The position numbers and the translations under genes were made by a program. The notes under the pieces are model-generated. The model worked only from the letters and a program-made list of their open reading frames with translations. It did no database searches and was not told the DNA's origin. From Nocardiopsis xinjiangensis YIM 90004 (lineage in GTDB: Bacteria; Actinomycetota; Actinomycetes; Streptosporangiales; Streptosporangiaceae): a DNA stretch of 61,713 bases. The stretch spans positions 891 to 62,603 of the forward strand of contig NZ_ANBE01000026.1 of assembly GCF_000341145.1 (NCBI RefSeq). Direction: 5' to 3'. Positions 43,941-52,529 of the stretch are shown here, piece after piece. The stretch's first letter is position 1. Every line of letters begins with the position of its first letter.

Positions 43941-44288
43941 ATGACTTACGTGATTGCCCAACCCTGCGTGGACGTACTGGACCGCGGTTGCATCGACGAA
44001 TGCCCGGTCGACTGCATCTACGAGGGTGACCGGATGCTCTACATCCACCCCGACGAGTGCGTGGACTGCGGCGCCTGCGAGCCGGTGTGCCCGGTCGAGG
44101 CGATCTACTACGAGGACGACCTGCCCACGGAGTTCGGGGCCTACCTGGCCGACAACGAGGAGTTCTTCACCCAACCCCTGCCCGGCCGCAAGGAACCGTT
44201 GGATTCGCCCGGCGGCGCTTCGAGAGTCGGCGTGATCGGGCTGGACACACCCCTGGTGACGGGCCTTCCCCCACAGGCCGTGCAGTGA
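43941..44288 (+). CDS. fdxA: Ferredoxin, 7Fe/8Fe bacterial type (copy 2)
   Basis: 115-aa Fe-S electron carrier, near-identical to copy 1 at 22421 over the first 80 residues (CVDVLDRGCIDECPVDC and CVDCGACEPVC cluster motifs, then the invariant FGAYLADNEEFFTQPLPGR) and ending GLPPQAVQ. The stop overlaps the GTG of the next gene by 4 nt (GTGA), so this copy is coupled to an HTH protein that itself appears to carry an Fe-S or metal site. That coupling, missing for copy 1, suggests this copy is the regulated one, for example under iron or redox stress. Confidence 0.95.
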   Translation: MTYVIAQPCVDVLDRGCIDECPVDCIYEGDRMLYIHPDECVDCGACEPVCPVEAIYYEDDLPTEFGAYLADNEEFFTQPLPGRKEPLDSPGGASRVGVIGLDTPLVTGLPPQAVQ

Positions 44289-45001
44289 AGGGCCGACCCA
44301 CAGAGCCCCGAGAGGGCGGGAGCACGAAGCCCCGAGAGAGCCGGTCCACGGAGCCCCGACAGGACCGGCGCGCGGCCGGACGCCGGGGGCAGGTGTTGCA
44401 GCTGTTGCGCGGCGCGGACCGACCGTTGGAGATCACCGAGATCGCCGAGCGGCTCGGTGTCCACGCCAACACCGCCCGTTTCCACCTGGAGGCCTTGACC
44501 GAGAACGGCCAGGTCGAGCACACCACGTCCGAGCGCGGTACTCCGGGGCGGCCCGCGCGCCTGTACCGGCCGGTCCCGGGCATGGACCCGGCGGGACCGC
44601 GCAGCTACCGGGTGCTGGCCGAAGCGCTTGCCGCGAGTCTGGCCGGAGAGCCCGATCCCGGCCGCCGGGCGATCGAGGCCGGCCGCTCGTGGGGCCGGTC
44701 CCGAGCGGCCGCGGACACGACCGGGTCGGCCGATCCGGTCACGCTGCTGATGGGCATGCTCGAGGAGCTGGGTTTCGCGCCCGAGCTGTTCCCCTCCCGC
44801 GACGACGGGCAGCAGATCGGGGCGCACCACTGTCCGTTCCTGGAACTGGCCACGGATCGGCCCGACGTGGTGTGCCCCCTGCATCTGGGCCTGATGCAGG
44901 GGGCGATGGAGGCGTGGGGGTCCCCGGCCACGGTCGAGCGGCTCGAGGCCTTCGTCGAACCCGACCTGTGCGCCACCCACCTGAGCACCGCGGACACCTG
45001 A
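44285..45001 (+). CDS. HTH regulator with Cys/His metal site (SufR-like)
   Basis: 238-aa regulator. The first 35 residues are a charged, repeat-like lead (TEPREGGSTKPRES); a winged helix follows: GQVLQLLRGADRPLEITEIA, ERLGVHANTARFHLEALTEN, TPGRPARLYRP. The C-terminal domain has HHCPFLEL, VVCPLHLGLMQGAME and DLCATHL, three cysteines and several histidines in the spacing style of SufR-like Fe-S sensors (family resemblance, not proof). GTG start overlaps the ferredoxin stop. The protein probably senses iron-sulfur status and controls the ferredoxin operon. A strong terminator follows. Confidence 0.87.
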   Translation: MKGRPTEPREGGSTKPRESRSTEPRQDRRAAGRRGQVLQLLRGADRPLEITEIAERLGVHANTARFHLEALTENGQVEHTTSERGTPGRPARLYRPVPGMDPAGPRSYRVLAEALAASLAGEPDPGRRAIEAGRSWGRSRAAADTTGSADPVTLLMGMLEELGFAPELFPSRDDGQQIGAHHCPFLELATDRPDVVCPLHLGLMQGAMEAWGSPATVERLEAFVEPDLCATHLSTADT

Positions 45002-45065
45002 GCGGTACAGACGTCCCACGGGGGCCGGAAGCACCGGAAAGACCCGGTCACACCGGCCCCGCACA

Positions 45066-45104
45066 GCCGTGTCCGGGCCGGAGGACGGCCGGCCCGGACA
45101 CGGC
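45066..45104. terminator. 16-bp hairpin between convergent operons
   Basis: GCCGTGTCCGGGCCGG (45066-45081) and CCGGCCCGGACACGGC (45089-45104) pair perfectly with a 7-nt loop. It closes both the ferredoxin/HTH transcript and the long minus-strand nic operon, whose last stop is 10 nt away. Confidence 0.85.
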
Positions 45105-45113
45105 GCTGCGGTC

Positions 45114-45989
45114 TCAGCCCTTCGGTACCGCGTTCAACGCCTCGCGCACGGCGGTCAGCGACCCCTCGGGGTTGTCCCAGAAAATCATGTGACCGGCGCC
45201 TTCGACCCCGACCAGGCTCGCCCCGGGGTGGGCCGAGGCCGCTTCCTTCACGCCGGCCGCGTCGACGACCGGGCTGTCCGCGCCGTACACCAGGGTGGTG
45301 GGTTGCGGGACCGAACCCCAGTAGTCGAAGAAGTCCTCCGTCTCGAAACCGCGGTGGGTGGCGTCGATCGACTCGGAGGCGCAGCTGGCCAGCCAGCGCG
45401 CCCGCAGCTCGCGCTCGCGCAGCGACCAGCGCGGCCAGAAACCGGCCACTTCCTCGGCGTCGGTGCCGCGCTGGGCCTGCTGCAGCTGCTTGCGGAAGGC
45501 CTCCAGCGTGGTGGGGTAGGGCGCGCGTCCCGGCCCGCTCATCGGCGGGTCCACCAGGACCGACCCGGCGTAGGCGGCGCCGGGACGGATCGCTGCGGCC
45601 GCGGCGATCCGCGCGCCCAGCGAGTGCCCCAGCAGGACCGTCCGGCCCAGCCCCAACCCCTCGACCGCGGCCTCGACGTCGTCGGCGTAGGCGCCCAAGC
45701 CGTAGTCACCGTCGTCCGGGGCGTCGGACAGGCCCCGGCCCCGCAGGTCCACGACCACGGGCCGGACCAGGTCGGTGAGCCGGCGGGCGACGAAGTCCAT
45801 GGAGATCGCGGGGCTGGTGATCCCGGGCAGGATCAGCAGGCTGGGCCGCTCCTCGGCCCCGGATTCCCGTTCGAGGTCCCCGTAGTCGAGCGCGTGCAAC
45901 CGGAGGCCGCCCGAGCGGAACCAGCGTCCGAGAGCGGGGACGTCGGCGAGGTCGGCGAGGGCCTCCTGGTGGAGCGGTCTTTCGGACAT
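45114..45989 (-). CDS. nicD: N-formylmaleamate deformylase (alpha/beta hydrolase)
   Basis: 291-aa alpha/beta hydrolase, last gene of the nicotinate operon. Family features: SLLILPGITSPAISMDFVAR (oxyanion loop), VVVDLRGRGLSDAP, nucleophile GHSLGARIAAA, acid in YGADSPVVD and base in EGAGHMIFWDNP. This matches NicD-type deformylases, which release formate from N-formylmaleamate to give maleamate. The call depends on context as well as sequence, since other alpha/beta hydrolases look similar; every other pathway enzyme is present beside it. ATG at 45989 preceded by AGGAGG. Confidence 0.85.
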   Translation of the reverse strand: MSERPLHQEALADLADVPALGRWFRSGGLRLHALDYGDLERESGAEERPSLLILPGITSPAISMDFVARRLTDLVRPVVVDLRGRGLSDAPDDGDYGLGAYADDVEAAVEGLGLGRTVLLGHSLGARIAAAAAIRPGAAYAGSVLVDPPMSGPGRAPYPTTLEAFRKQLQQAQRGTDAEEVAGFWPRWSLRERELRARWLASCASESIDATHRGFETEDFFDYWGSVPQPTTLVYGADSPVVDAAGVKEAASAHPGASLVGVEGAGHMIFWDNPEGSLTAVREALNAVPKG

Positions 45990-46039
45990 GGTCGTTTCCT
46001 CCTGGAGATGCGGCTGTTGCAGATGCGGCCGGGGACGGT

Positions 46040-46696
46040 TCATGCCCGGGCCTGGGAGAGGTAGGTCCGGGCGTCGTCGAGCCCGACGACGTCGGCGTAC
46101 TTGGCGTCCAGGTCGAACAGGGCCGCTTCCTGGGGACCCTCGGCCCGGTCACCCACACAGTCGCGCGGGACCAGTGCGGAAAAGCCCGCCTGTACGGCGT
46201 CCACGGCAGTGGCGCGCACGCACCCGCTCGTGGTCGCGCCGCACACCAGGAGGGTGTCCCTGTTCAGCCCGGTGAGCATGGTGGCCAGTGGTGTGCCTGC
46301 GAAGGCCGAAGCGCCCTTCTTCACGATGAGGGGATCGCGCTCGCCGCGCGTGAGCCGCGGGTCGAGTTCCACGGCCGCGCTGCCCTCGCGCATCCCGCGC
46401 ATGCCCGGTGCCTTGTCCAGCCACCGGTACCAGTCGCCGGCGATCTCCTCCTCGGAGTAGGCGATGACGGTGTAGATGACCGGGACCGAGGCGGCGTGTG
46501 CGCTTTCCACGAGACGGGCCGTGGAGTGCACCGTCGGGGTGAGGTCGGCACCGCTCGGGAAGCCCGGTTCGGTGAACCCGCGGCTCAGGTCGACCACGAC
46601 CACTGCGGGGCGCGCGCCGCGCCGCACCTGGGAACCGAACCCGGCCTGGGCGTAGGTGTGGGCCGTCGACCCCCCGTAGGTGTCCAGTTCAGCCAC
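46040..46696 (-). CDS. nicF: Maleamate amidohydrolase (isochorismatase family)
   Basis: 218-aa cysteine hydrolase of the isochorismatase fold that would convert maleamate to maleate and ammonia. The catalytic triad is visible: Asp in AVVVVDLSRGF, Lys in LIVKKGASAF, Cys in VCGATTSGCVRATAVDA. GFGSQVRRGARPAVVVVD at the start is typical of maleamate amidases. GTG start at 46696 overlaps the end of the CoxG-like gene by 8 nt, so it is coupled within the operon. Biuret or nicotinamide amidases are related alternatives, but the neighbours favour NicF. Confidence 0.9.
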   Translation of the reverse strand: MAELDTYGGSTAHTYAQAGFGSQVRRGARPAVVVVDLSRGFTEPGFPSGADLTPTVHSTARLVESAHAASVPVIYTVIAYSEEEIAGDWYRWLDKAPGMRGMREGSAAVELDPRLTRGERDPLIVKKGASAFAGTPLATMLTGLNRDTLLVCGATTSGCVRATAVDAVQAGFSALVPRDCVGDRAEGPQEAALFDLDAKYADVVGLDDARTYLSQARA

Positions 46697-47402
46697 GGCG
46701 GGCCTCCTTCAGCAGGGCGATCTGTTTGGATTGTGCGGCGAGCTTGCCGATCAGGAGCCCCTGCAGCACCCCGACCGCGAAGGCACCGACGTACGGGAGC
46801 ACCTTCTTCGTCCTGGGTCCGACGAGCAGGCCCAGACCGTCGAGCTCCTCGCCGGCCGGCGCGGGGGCGGCGGCAGCGGTGGCGGCGGCAGGCCCGGCCT
46901 GGGCGGGGACCTGACCCGCGGCGGAGGCGGAGGCAGCGGCAGCGGGCTCGGCGCCCGACCCCTCACGCAGCATCCGGGAGAGGTTGTCGGCGAACTGCTG
47001 GAGCAACCGGTCGGAGACGGTCCCGATGGCGGCCTTGCCGAACTGGGCGATCTTGCCGCGGATCAGCAGGTCGGCCTCGATGCTGAGGACGGAACCGCCC
47101 TCGCGTTCGGTGACGCCGAGGGTCACCTCCGCTTCGGCGTCGCCGCTGCCGCCGGCCTCGGAGCCGCGTGCCTGCACCCGCAGCGTGTGCTGGTCGGCGT
47201 CCACGTCGAGGAAACGCACCGTGCCGGAGTAGGCGGCGCTGATCGGGCCGACCTTGACCTTGACGTTTCCCTGGTAGGCGTCGCCGTCCCGGCCGTCCAG
47301 CGCCGCGCCGGGGACGCAGGTCACGACCCGTTCGACGTCGTTGACCGCGGTGAAGACCTCTTCGGGGGAGGCCTCGACGAATGTACTCTTCTCCAGTTTC
47401 AT
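46689..47402 (-). CDS. CoxG-like SRPBCC protein
   Basis: 237-aa protein. Residues 1-150 are a START/SRPBCC domain of the CoxG type (MKLEKSTFVEASPEEVFTAV, CVPGAALDG, LIRGKIAQFGKAAIGTVSDR, FADNLSRML), followed by an Ala/Pro-rich linker and a hydrophobic C-terminal helix (YVGAFAVGVLQGLLIGKLA) that may anchor it to the membrane. CoxG recruits CO dehydrogenase to the membrane in other bacteria, so here it probably docks the Mo hydroxylase and links it to the respiratory chain. It starts inside the stop of the 2Fe-2S subunit gene (ATGA). Confidence 0.88.
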   Translation of the reverse strand: MKLEKSTFVEASPEEVFTAVNDVERVVTCVPGAALDGRDGDAYQGNVKVKVGPISAAYSGTVRFLDVDADQHTLRVQARGSEAGGSGDAEAEVTLGVTEREGGSVLSIEADLLIRGKIAQFGKAAIGTVSDRLLQQFADNLSRMLREGSGAEPAAAASASAAGQVPAQAGPAAATAAAAPAPAGEELDGLGLLVGPRTKKVLPYVGAFAVGVLQGLLIGKLAAQSKQIALLKEARRG

Positions 47403-47935
47403 GCCCGGCTCCTCTCATCGGCGGGGTTGTCGGCGGATCGGCCGCACACGGCGCCGCAGGCTTGTCGGCGTTCGTCCGCGCACGCCCCGATGGCGTCGAC
47501 GATGGTCTGATAGCCGGTGCACCGGCACAGGTTGGAGGAGGCCGCTTCCCGGATCTCCTCCCGGGTGGGTTCGGGGTTGTCGGCCAGGAACCCTTCGGCC
47601 AACATGAGGAACCCGGGTGTGCAGAAGCCGCACTGCAGCGCGTGGTGTTCAGAGAACTTGCGTTGCAGGTCGCCCAGGCCGTCGGGGCCCGCGAGCGACT
47701 CCACGGTGCGGATCTCCCGGCCCTCCGCCTGGACGGCGAACATCAGGCACGCGCGGGCCGGCGACCCGTCGACCAGGACGGTGCAGGCACCGCACACGCC
47801 GTGTTCGCAGCCCACGTGGGTCCCGGTCAGGCGCAGGTCGTGGCGCAGGGCGTCCACCAGCGTGCGGCGTGCCGGGGTGAGCAGTTCGTGTTCCTCACCG
47901 TTGACGGTGAGGGTGATCAGGAGACGGTCGGTCAT
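47399..47935 (-). CDS. Nicotinate hydroxylase, 2Fe-2S subunit
   Basis: 178-aa small subunit of a xanthine-oxidase-family molybdenum hydroxylase. The plant-type cluster motif is GCEHGVCGACTVLVDG with Cys downstream in SPARACLM; the second cluster is CGFCTPGFLM and SSNLCRCTGYQTIVDAI. It passes electrons from the Mo centre to FAD. By context the enzyme hydroxylates nicotinate at C6 to 6-hydroxynicotinate. The ATG at 47935 overlaps the stop of the Mo subunit gene by 4 nt. Domain sequence alone would allow CO dehydrogenase or other aldehyde/xanthine oxidases. Confidence 0.93.
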   Translation of the reverse strand: MTDRLLITLTVNGEEHELLTPARRTLVDALRHDLRLTGTHVGCEHGVCGACTVLVDGSPARACLMFAVQAEGREIRTVESLAGPDGLGDLQRKFSEHHALQCGFCTPGFLMLAEGFLADNPEPTREEIREAASSNLCRCTGYQTIVDAIGACADERRQACGAVCGRSADNPADERSRA

Positions 47936-50331
47936 GAGTGGGCCTCCAATGCGTGCTGCACCTGTTCCGGGGTGATGGGCGTCGCGTCGAACTCGACCCC
48001 GGTGTGGCGCAGGGCGTCGTTGACGGAGTTGACCACCGCCGCGGGAGCGCCGATGGTGCCGCCCTCGCCGCTGCCCTTCGCGCCGCTCTCGGTGAGCAGG
48101 GAGGGTGTTTCCAGGTGGCTGATCGCCACGTCGGGGATCTCGGCCGCGGTGGGCACCTTGTAGTCGATGAAGCTGGCCGCCGAGGGTTCGCCCTGGGCGT
48201 CGTAGGTGATGCGTTCGTACAGGGCCCCGGCGATGCCCTGGGCGATCCCTCCGCGGGCCTGGCCGTCGACGACCTGCGGGTTGATGGCCACCCCGCAGTC
48301 CTCCACGCACAGGTACCGCAGGATCTCCACCTTCCCGGTGCCAGGGTGCAGTTCGGTGACCACGGCGTGGGTGGAGTTGGAGAAGGTCCCGTCGCCCGGG
48401 GTGTCGAAGTCGCCGGAGCCGGTGAGCCCGGGCACGGTCGCCTTCGGCAGCAGGTTGGGCCGCAGGTAGGCGATGTCGGCGATGTCCACGTAGCTGACCG
48501 CCCGGCCGGGGTCGTCGGTCCGGCGGACCGTGCCGTCGTGGAGTTCGACGTGGTCGGGTGTGGTGTCCAGCATGTGGGAACCGATGTGCAGCAGTTTCTC
48601 GCCGAGCCGGTCGGCGGCCCGGGAGACGGCGCTGCCGCCGATGGTGATGGAGCGGCTCGCGAAGGTGCCCCACCCGTAGGCGGTGCGTTCGGTGTCGCCC
48701 TGCTGGATCTTGACCTGGTCCGGGCCGAGCCCGAGCCGGTCGGCGGCGATCTGGGCCATGGTCGTCTCGTGGCTCTGGCCGTGGCTGAGTGTGCCGGTGC
48801 TCACCACCACCGTTCCGGAGGTGTCCATCCGGGCCTCGGCCAGGTCGTATCCGGGGACCACGCTCATCTTGCGCTTGGCGAAGGCGTCCGAGCCGTAACC
48901 GCTGCGTTCGTTGAAGCAGCAGTAGCCGATGCCGATGGTGCGCCCCTGCGCGGCTGCCGACTCGCGCAGCTCGTACCAGCCCTCGTCCTGGACCAGCTGT
49001 TCGGCCAGGTCGAGCGCTTCCAGGTAGGAGCCGGGGTCGTAGGTGACGGCGTTGACGCCGGTGTAGGGGAACTGGGTGATCACGTTGCGCCGGCGGATCT
49101 CCACCGGGTCGAGGTCCAGTTCCCGGGCGGCGCGTTCGAACAACCGCTCCATCGCCATCACGAACTGCGGCCGGCTCACCCCGCGGTAGGGGGCGGTGGG
49201 GGCCTTGTTCGTGGTGATCCCGCGGGCCCGCACCCGGTAGGCGGGCACCTTGTAGACGCCGGGCATCTCCGCCGAGGCCATCAGCGGCTCGATGCCTGCG
49301 GTGAAGGGGTAGCAGGAGTAGGCCCCCATGTCGCAGACGATGTCGGAGTCCAGGGCGAGGATCCTGCCCTCGGAGTCGAAGGCGGCGCGCGTGTCGTAGT
49401 GCTGTTCGCGGCCCAGGAACGAGGCGGTGAGTGCGTCCTTGCGGTCCTCGATCCATTTGACGGGCCGGCCCAGCCGCAGCGCGGCGGCGGCCGCGGCGAT
49501 CTCTTCGCGGCCCACCACGCACTTGATGCCGAAACCGCCGCCCATGTCGCCGACCGTGACGCGTACCCGGTTCTCGGCCAGGCCCAGCGAGCGGGCCAGG
49601 GCGGTGCGGACCGTGTGGGGCACCTGGGTGCAGGTCTGCACCAGCAGGTTCTCGTCGCGTGCCTGCCACGAGGCGACGACGCCGCGTGTCTCCAGCGGCA
49701 GGGCGTTCTGCCGGCTGCTGCGCGTATCGACCCGCACCACGCAGTCGGCCGAGGCGAACACGTCGTCGATGCCCTCGGTGGCGAACATGGACACGTCCAG
49801 CAGCGTGTTGCCCGGGGCCTGGTCGTGGACGGTGGGTGCGCCTTCGGACAGTGCGACCTCTTCGGAGGGGACCGCGTCCAGGGCCTCGTACTCCACCTGT
49901 GCTGCTTCGACACCGTCCTCGGCCGCGTAGGCGTCCTCGGCGATGACGATGGCCACGGGTTCACCGGCGAACCGGACGCGGTCCCGGGCCAGGATGGGCA
50001 TGTCGGTGGGGACGAACTCCTCCGGGGGCCGGTCCAGGATCGCGGTGATGTCGTTCAGGTCCAGGTCGGCGGCGGTGTAGGCGGCGACCACCCCGGGGAC
50101 ACGGCGGACCTCGGACAGGTCGACCGACAGCAGCCGTCCCGAGGCGACCGTGGCGCGCACGAACTGGGCGTGCACCATGCGCGGCAGGGCGAGGTCGTCG
50201 ACGAACGTGCCGGCGCCGCTGAGCAGGCGGGTGTCCTCCTTGCGGCGGACCGCGGTTCCGGTCCAGGCCCCCTTCTCCGGCGCGACGGTCTCCGGGGCAG
50301 CGGTTTCCGGGGCAGCATCGGTGGTGGTCAT
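47932..50331 (-). CDS. Nicotinate hydroxylase, molybdopterin subunit
   Basis: 799-aa large subunit that binds the Mo-molybdopterin cofactor and carries the active site. The N-terminal aldehyde-oxidase hammerhead domain (RRKEDTRLLSGAGTFVDDL) is followed by Mo-binding loops: GDMGGGFGIKCVVGREEI, APTAPYRGVSRPQFVMAMER, GTLSHGQSHETTMAQIA and GAKGSGEGGTIGAPAAVVNS (the Glu of GEGG is the usual base). Length and order match CoxL/XdhB-type chains. Gene order FAD-Mo-2Fe2S-CoxG with mutual 4-nt overlaps indicates one translational unit. No XdhC or Mo-cofactor maturation gene is in the operon. ATG at 50331. Confidence 0.93.
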   Translation of the reverse strand: MTTTDAAPETAAPETVAPEKGAWTGTAVRRKEDTRLLSGAGTFVDDLALPRMVHAQFVRATVASGRLLSVDLSEVRRVPGVVAAYTAADLDLNDITAILDRPPEEFVPTDMPILARDRVRFAGEPVAIVIAEDAYAAEDGVEAAQVEYEALDAVPSEEVALSEGAPTVHDQAPGNTLLDVSMFATEGIDDVFASADCVVRVDTRSSRQNALPLETRGVVASWQARDENLLVQTCTQVPHTVRTALARSLGLAENRVRVTVGDMGGGFGIKCVVGREEIAAAAAALRLGRPVKWIEDRKDALTASFLGREQHYDTRAAFDSEGRILALDSDIVCDMGAYSCYPFTAGIEPLMASAEMPGVYKVPAYRVRARGITTNKAPTAPYRGVSRPQFVMAMERLFERAARELDLDPVEIRRRNVITQFPYTGVNAVTYDPGSYLEALDLAEQLVQDEGWYELRESAAAQGRTIGIGYCCFNERSGYGSDAFAKRKMSVVPGYDLAEARMDTSGTVVVSTGTLSHGQSHETTMAQIAADRLGLGPDQVKIQQGDTERTAYGWGTFASRSITIGGSAVSRAADRLGEKLLHIGSHMLDTTPDHVELHDGTVRRTDDPGRAVSYVDIADIAYLRPNLLPKATVPGLTGSGDFDTPGDGTFSNSTHAVVTELHPGTGKVEILRYLCVEDCGVAINPQVVDGQARGGIAQGIAGALYERITYDAQGEPSAASFIDYKVPTAAEIPDVAISHLETPSLLTESGAKGSGEGGTIGAPAAVVNSVNDALRHTGVEFDATPITPEQVQHALEAHS

Positions 50332-51194
50332 CGGGCAACGGCCTCCTCGCATGCACGAACGATGAGTGTCCGGGCCAGGACCCGGCGGTAGTCGGAGCTG
50401 CCGTCGGCGTCCGACGGGGGATCGATCGCCGCCTCGGCCGCCTCGGCGCACGCGGCGAACAGTTCGGGCCCGGCCGTGCCGCCGGCCTGGAGCACCGCCT
50501 CGGCCTCGGGCACGCGCACCGGAGCCGGGGCCACCCCGCCCAGGACCACCCGGCCGCCGCGGACGGTGCCGTCGGCGTCCGGGTCGAGGTCGACCGCTGC
50601 GGCCACGGCCGCGAAGTCCCCGGCGCGTTCGGCGAACTCGGTGAGTGCGCAGTGCGGCGCCGGCTTCGGGAAGACCACGTCCACGATGATCTCCTCGGGT
50701 GCCAGGGTCGTCATGTAGAAGCCGAGGAAGAGGTCGGCGGCCTCGATGGTGCGCTGCGCGCCCCCGGGGCCGCGGACCACGACCCGGGCGTCGAGCAGGA
50801 CCGCCAGCAGGCACCATTCGGCGGTCGCGTCCCCGTGCGCGAGACTGCCGCCCACCGTGCCCAGTGTGCGGATCGGCAGGTGCCCCACCCAGCCCATCGC
50901 CTCACGCAGGACCGCGTGGTCGGCACCGAGGACCGAATCGGGTGCGGTCTCCACGGCCCGATGGGTGGTGAGGGGGCCGATGTGCAGCCCTTCCTCGTCG
51001 GTGCTGATGGTGGACAAGCCGGGAAGGGCCGTGACGTCGACCAGGTGGGCGGGCCTGGCCAGCCGGAAGTTCATCATCGGGACCAGGCTCTGCCCGCCGG
51101 CGATGATCTTGGCGTCATCGCCGAGTTCGGCGAGCAGGTCGAGGGCCCCGTCGACGTCGCGGGCACGGTGGTAGGTGAATGCGGCGGGCTTCAT
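50328..51194 (-). CDS. Nicotinate hydroxylase, FAD subunit
   Basis: 288-aa medium subunit with the CoxM/XdhB FAD-binding fold. KIIAGGQSLVPMMNFRLARP and LPIRTLGTVGGSLAHGDATA are the two FAD pyrophosphate loops; the C-terminal CO_deh_flav_C domain (FAERAGDFAAVAAAVDL, VVLGGVAPAPVRV) follows. It would accept electrons from the 2Fe-2S subunit and hand them on to an unknown acceptor, perhaps via CoxG docking. ATG at 51194; the stop overlaps the large-subunit start by 4 nt, and the upstream NicC gene ends 8 nt before. Confidence 0.93.
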   Translation of the reverse strand: MKPAAFTYHRARDVDGALDLLAELGDDAKIIAGGQSLVPMMNFRLARPAHLVDVTALPGLSTISTDEEGLHIGPLTTHRAVETAPDSVLGADHAVLREAMGWVGHLPIRTLGTVGGSLAHGDATAEWCLLAVLLDARVVVRGPGGAQRTIEAADLFLGFYMTTLAPEEIIVDVVFPKPAPHCALTEFAERAGDFAAVAAAVDLDPDADGTVRGGRVVLGGVAPAPVRVPEAEAVLQAGGTAGPELFAACAEAAEAAIDPPSDADGSSDYRRVLARTLIVRACEEAVAR

Positions 51195-51202
51195 GGGTCT
51201 CC

Positions 51203-52468
51203 TCAGCGGATGAACTGGTAGGAGAAGGATTCGGAGTCGGCATCGTCGAGCGGTGTCCCACGCCACAACAGTTCGTAGGAGATCGCCGATTCCCCGTGGA
51301 AGTCACGGAGCTTGCGGTCGCGCTCTTCCTGCTCGGGGCCGTCGGGCAGGTGGTACAGCTCCATGTTGGCCAGCGAGGCCTCCTGCACGATGGCGGCCCG
51401 GTGCGCGCGGCGGGAGACGTAGCGTGCCAGCGCCTCCTGTGCCTTGTCGACGGTGACCGAGCCCAGCTCCTCGGCCAGGACCGCGGCGTCCTCCATCGCC
51501 TGCGAGGCGCCCTGGGCCTGGTACGGGAGCATCGCGTGGCAGGCGTCGCCGAGCAGGGCGATCCTTCCGTGTGCCCACACCGGGTCGGGGCGGCGGTAGT
51601 GCAGCGGCCAGGCGCCGGTGCTCTCGGCCTTGGAGAGCATCGCGCTCACCCGGTCGTCCCAGCCGGGGAAGGCCTCGGCCAGCTCCTGGACGGAGGTCGG
51701 CACCGAACTCTGCGAGGCGAATTCGGGCGGGCACGGCACGATCGCCACCACGTTCAGGTACTCGCCCCCGTTGATCATGTAGTGCACCAGGTGGCGGCCG
51801 GGCCCGTACCAGATGGTGCTCTGGAACCGGTCGACCAGCCAGCGGGTGGCGGGGTCGGCGGCGATCTTGTCCCCGGGGATGAGGGCCCGGTAGGCCATCT
51901 CTCCGGAGAAACGCAGTGTGTCGGGGAAACCGGCCGCGTCACGGACGCGGGACTTCACACCGTCCGCGCCGATGAGCACGTCGGCGGTGTAACGGCGGCC
52001 GTCGGCTGTCACCGCCACGGGGCGTTCGGGGTCGCTGTCGTCGACGCCGGTGACCGGGCTGTTGATCTCCACCCGTACGGGGGGACCGGCGCCCTCCGGG
52101 TCGGTGCACGCGTCCAGGATGACGCGGTGCAGGGCGGCCCGGTGGTAGTGCCAGTAGGGCGCGTTGAACTCGCGCTTGCACCGGTCCCCCAGCGGGGTCT
52201 GACCGATGACGCTGCCGTCCTTCCAGCGCCGCCGGACCTGGTCCTGCGGTTCGGTACGGATCTCTTCGAGCTTCTCGCGCAGGCCCAGGCGGACGAGGAT
52301 CCGGCTGGCGTTGGGTGCGGACTGGATTCCGGCACCGACCTCGGCCAGTTCGGGGGCCTGTTCCAGGACGGTGACGCGCAGGCCGCGGCGGCGCAGGGCC
52401 AGGGCGGCCGTGAGGCCTCCGAGGCCGCCTCCGGCGATGGCCACTTCGTAGGACTGACGGGACGGCAT
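51203..52468 (-). CDS. nicC: 6-hydroxynicotinate 3-monooxygenase
   Basis: 421-aa FAD-dependent aromatic hydroxylase that performs decarboxylative hydroxylation of 6-hydroxynicotinate to 2,5-dihydroxypyridine. Rossmann motif VAIAGGGLGGLTAALALRRR at the N-terminus, the DG motif VLIGADGVKSRVR, and the GD motif LLGDACHAMLPYQAQGASQA are all intact; YWHYHRAALHRVIL and the length fit NicC. Salicylate hydroxylases are close relatives, and sequence alone would not separate them; the operon does. ATG at 52468, with the PTS-IIC-like gene ending 61 nt upstream. Confidence 0.92.
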   Translation of the reverse strand: MPSRQSYEVAIAGGGLGGLTAALALRRRGLRVTVLEQAPELAEVGAGIQSAPNASRILVRLGLREKLEEIRTEPQDQVRRRWKDGSVIGQTPLGDRCKREFNAPYWHYHRAALHRVILDACTDPEGAGPPVRVEINSPVTGVDDSDPERPVAVTADGRRYTADVLIGADGVKSRVRDAAGFPDTLRFSGEMAYRALIPGDKIAADPATRWLVDRFQSTIWYGPGRHLVHYMINGGEYLNVVAIVPCPPEFASQSSVPTSVQELAEAFPGWDDRVSAMLSKAESTGAWPLHYRRPDPVWAHGRIALLGDACHAMLPYQAQGASQAMEDAAVLAEELGSVTVDKAQEALARYVSRRAHRAAIVQEASLANMELYHLPDGPEQEERDRKLRDFHGESAISYELLWRGTPLDDADSESFSYQFIR

Positions 52469-52529
52469 CCTTACTCCAACAGGTGTGAGAGTGCGGTTGG
52501 CTACAGGGGGGCCGTGGTGTTGGTCGGTT

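Noticed and set aside
47938-50391. 817-codon plus-strand open frame over the Mo hydroxylase gene
   Set aside because: Antisense to conserved molybdopterin-binding motifs; composition is typical of a shadow frame.
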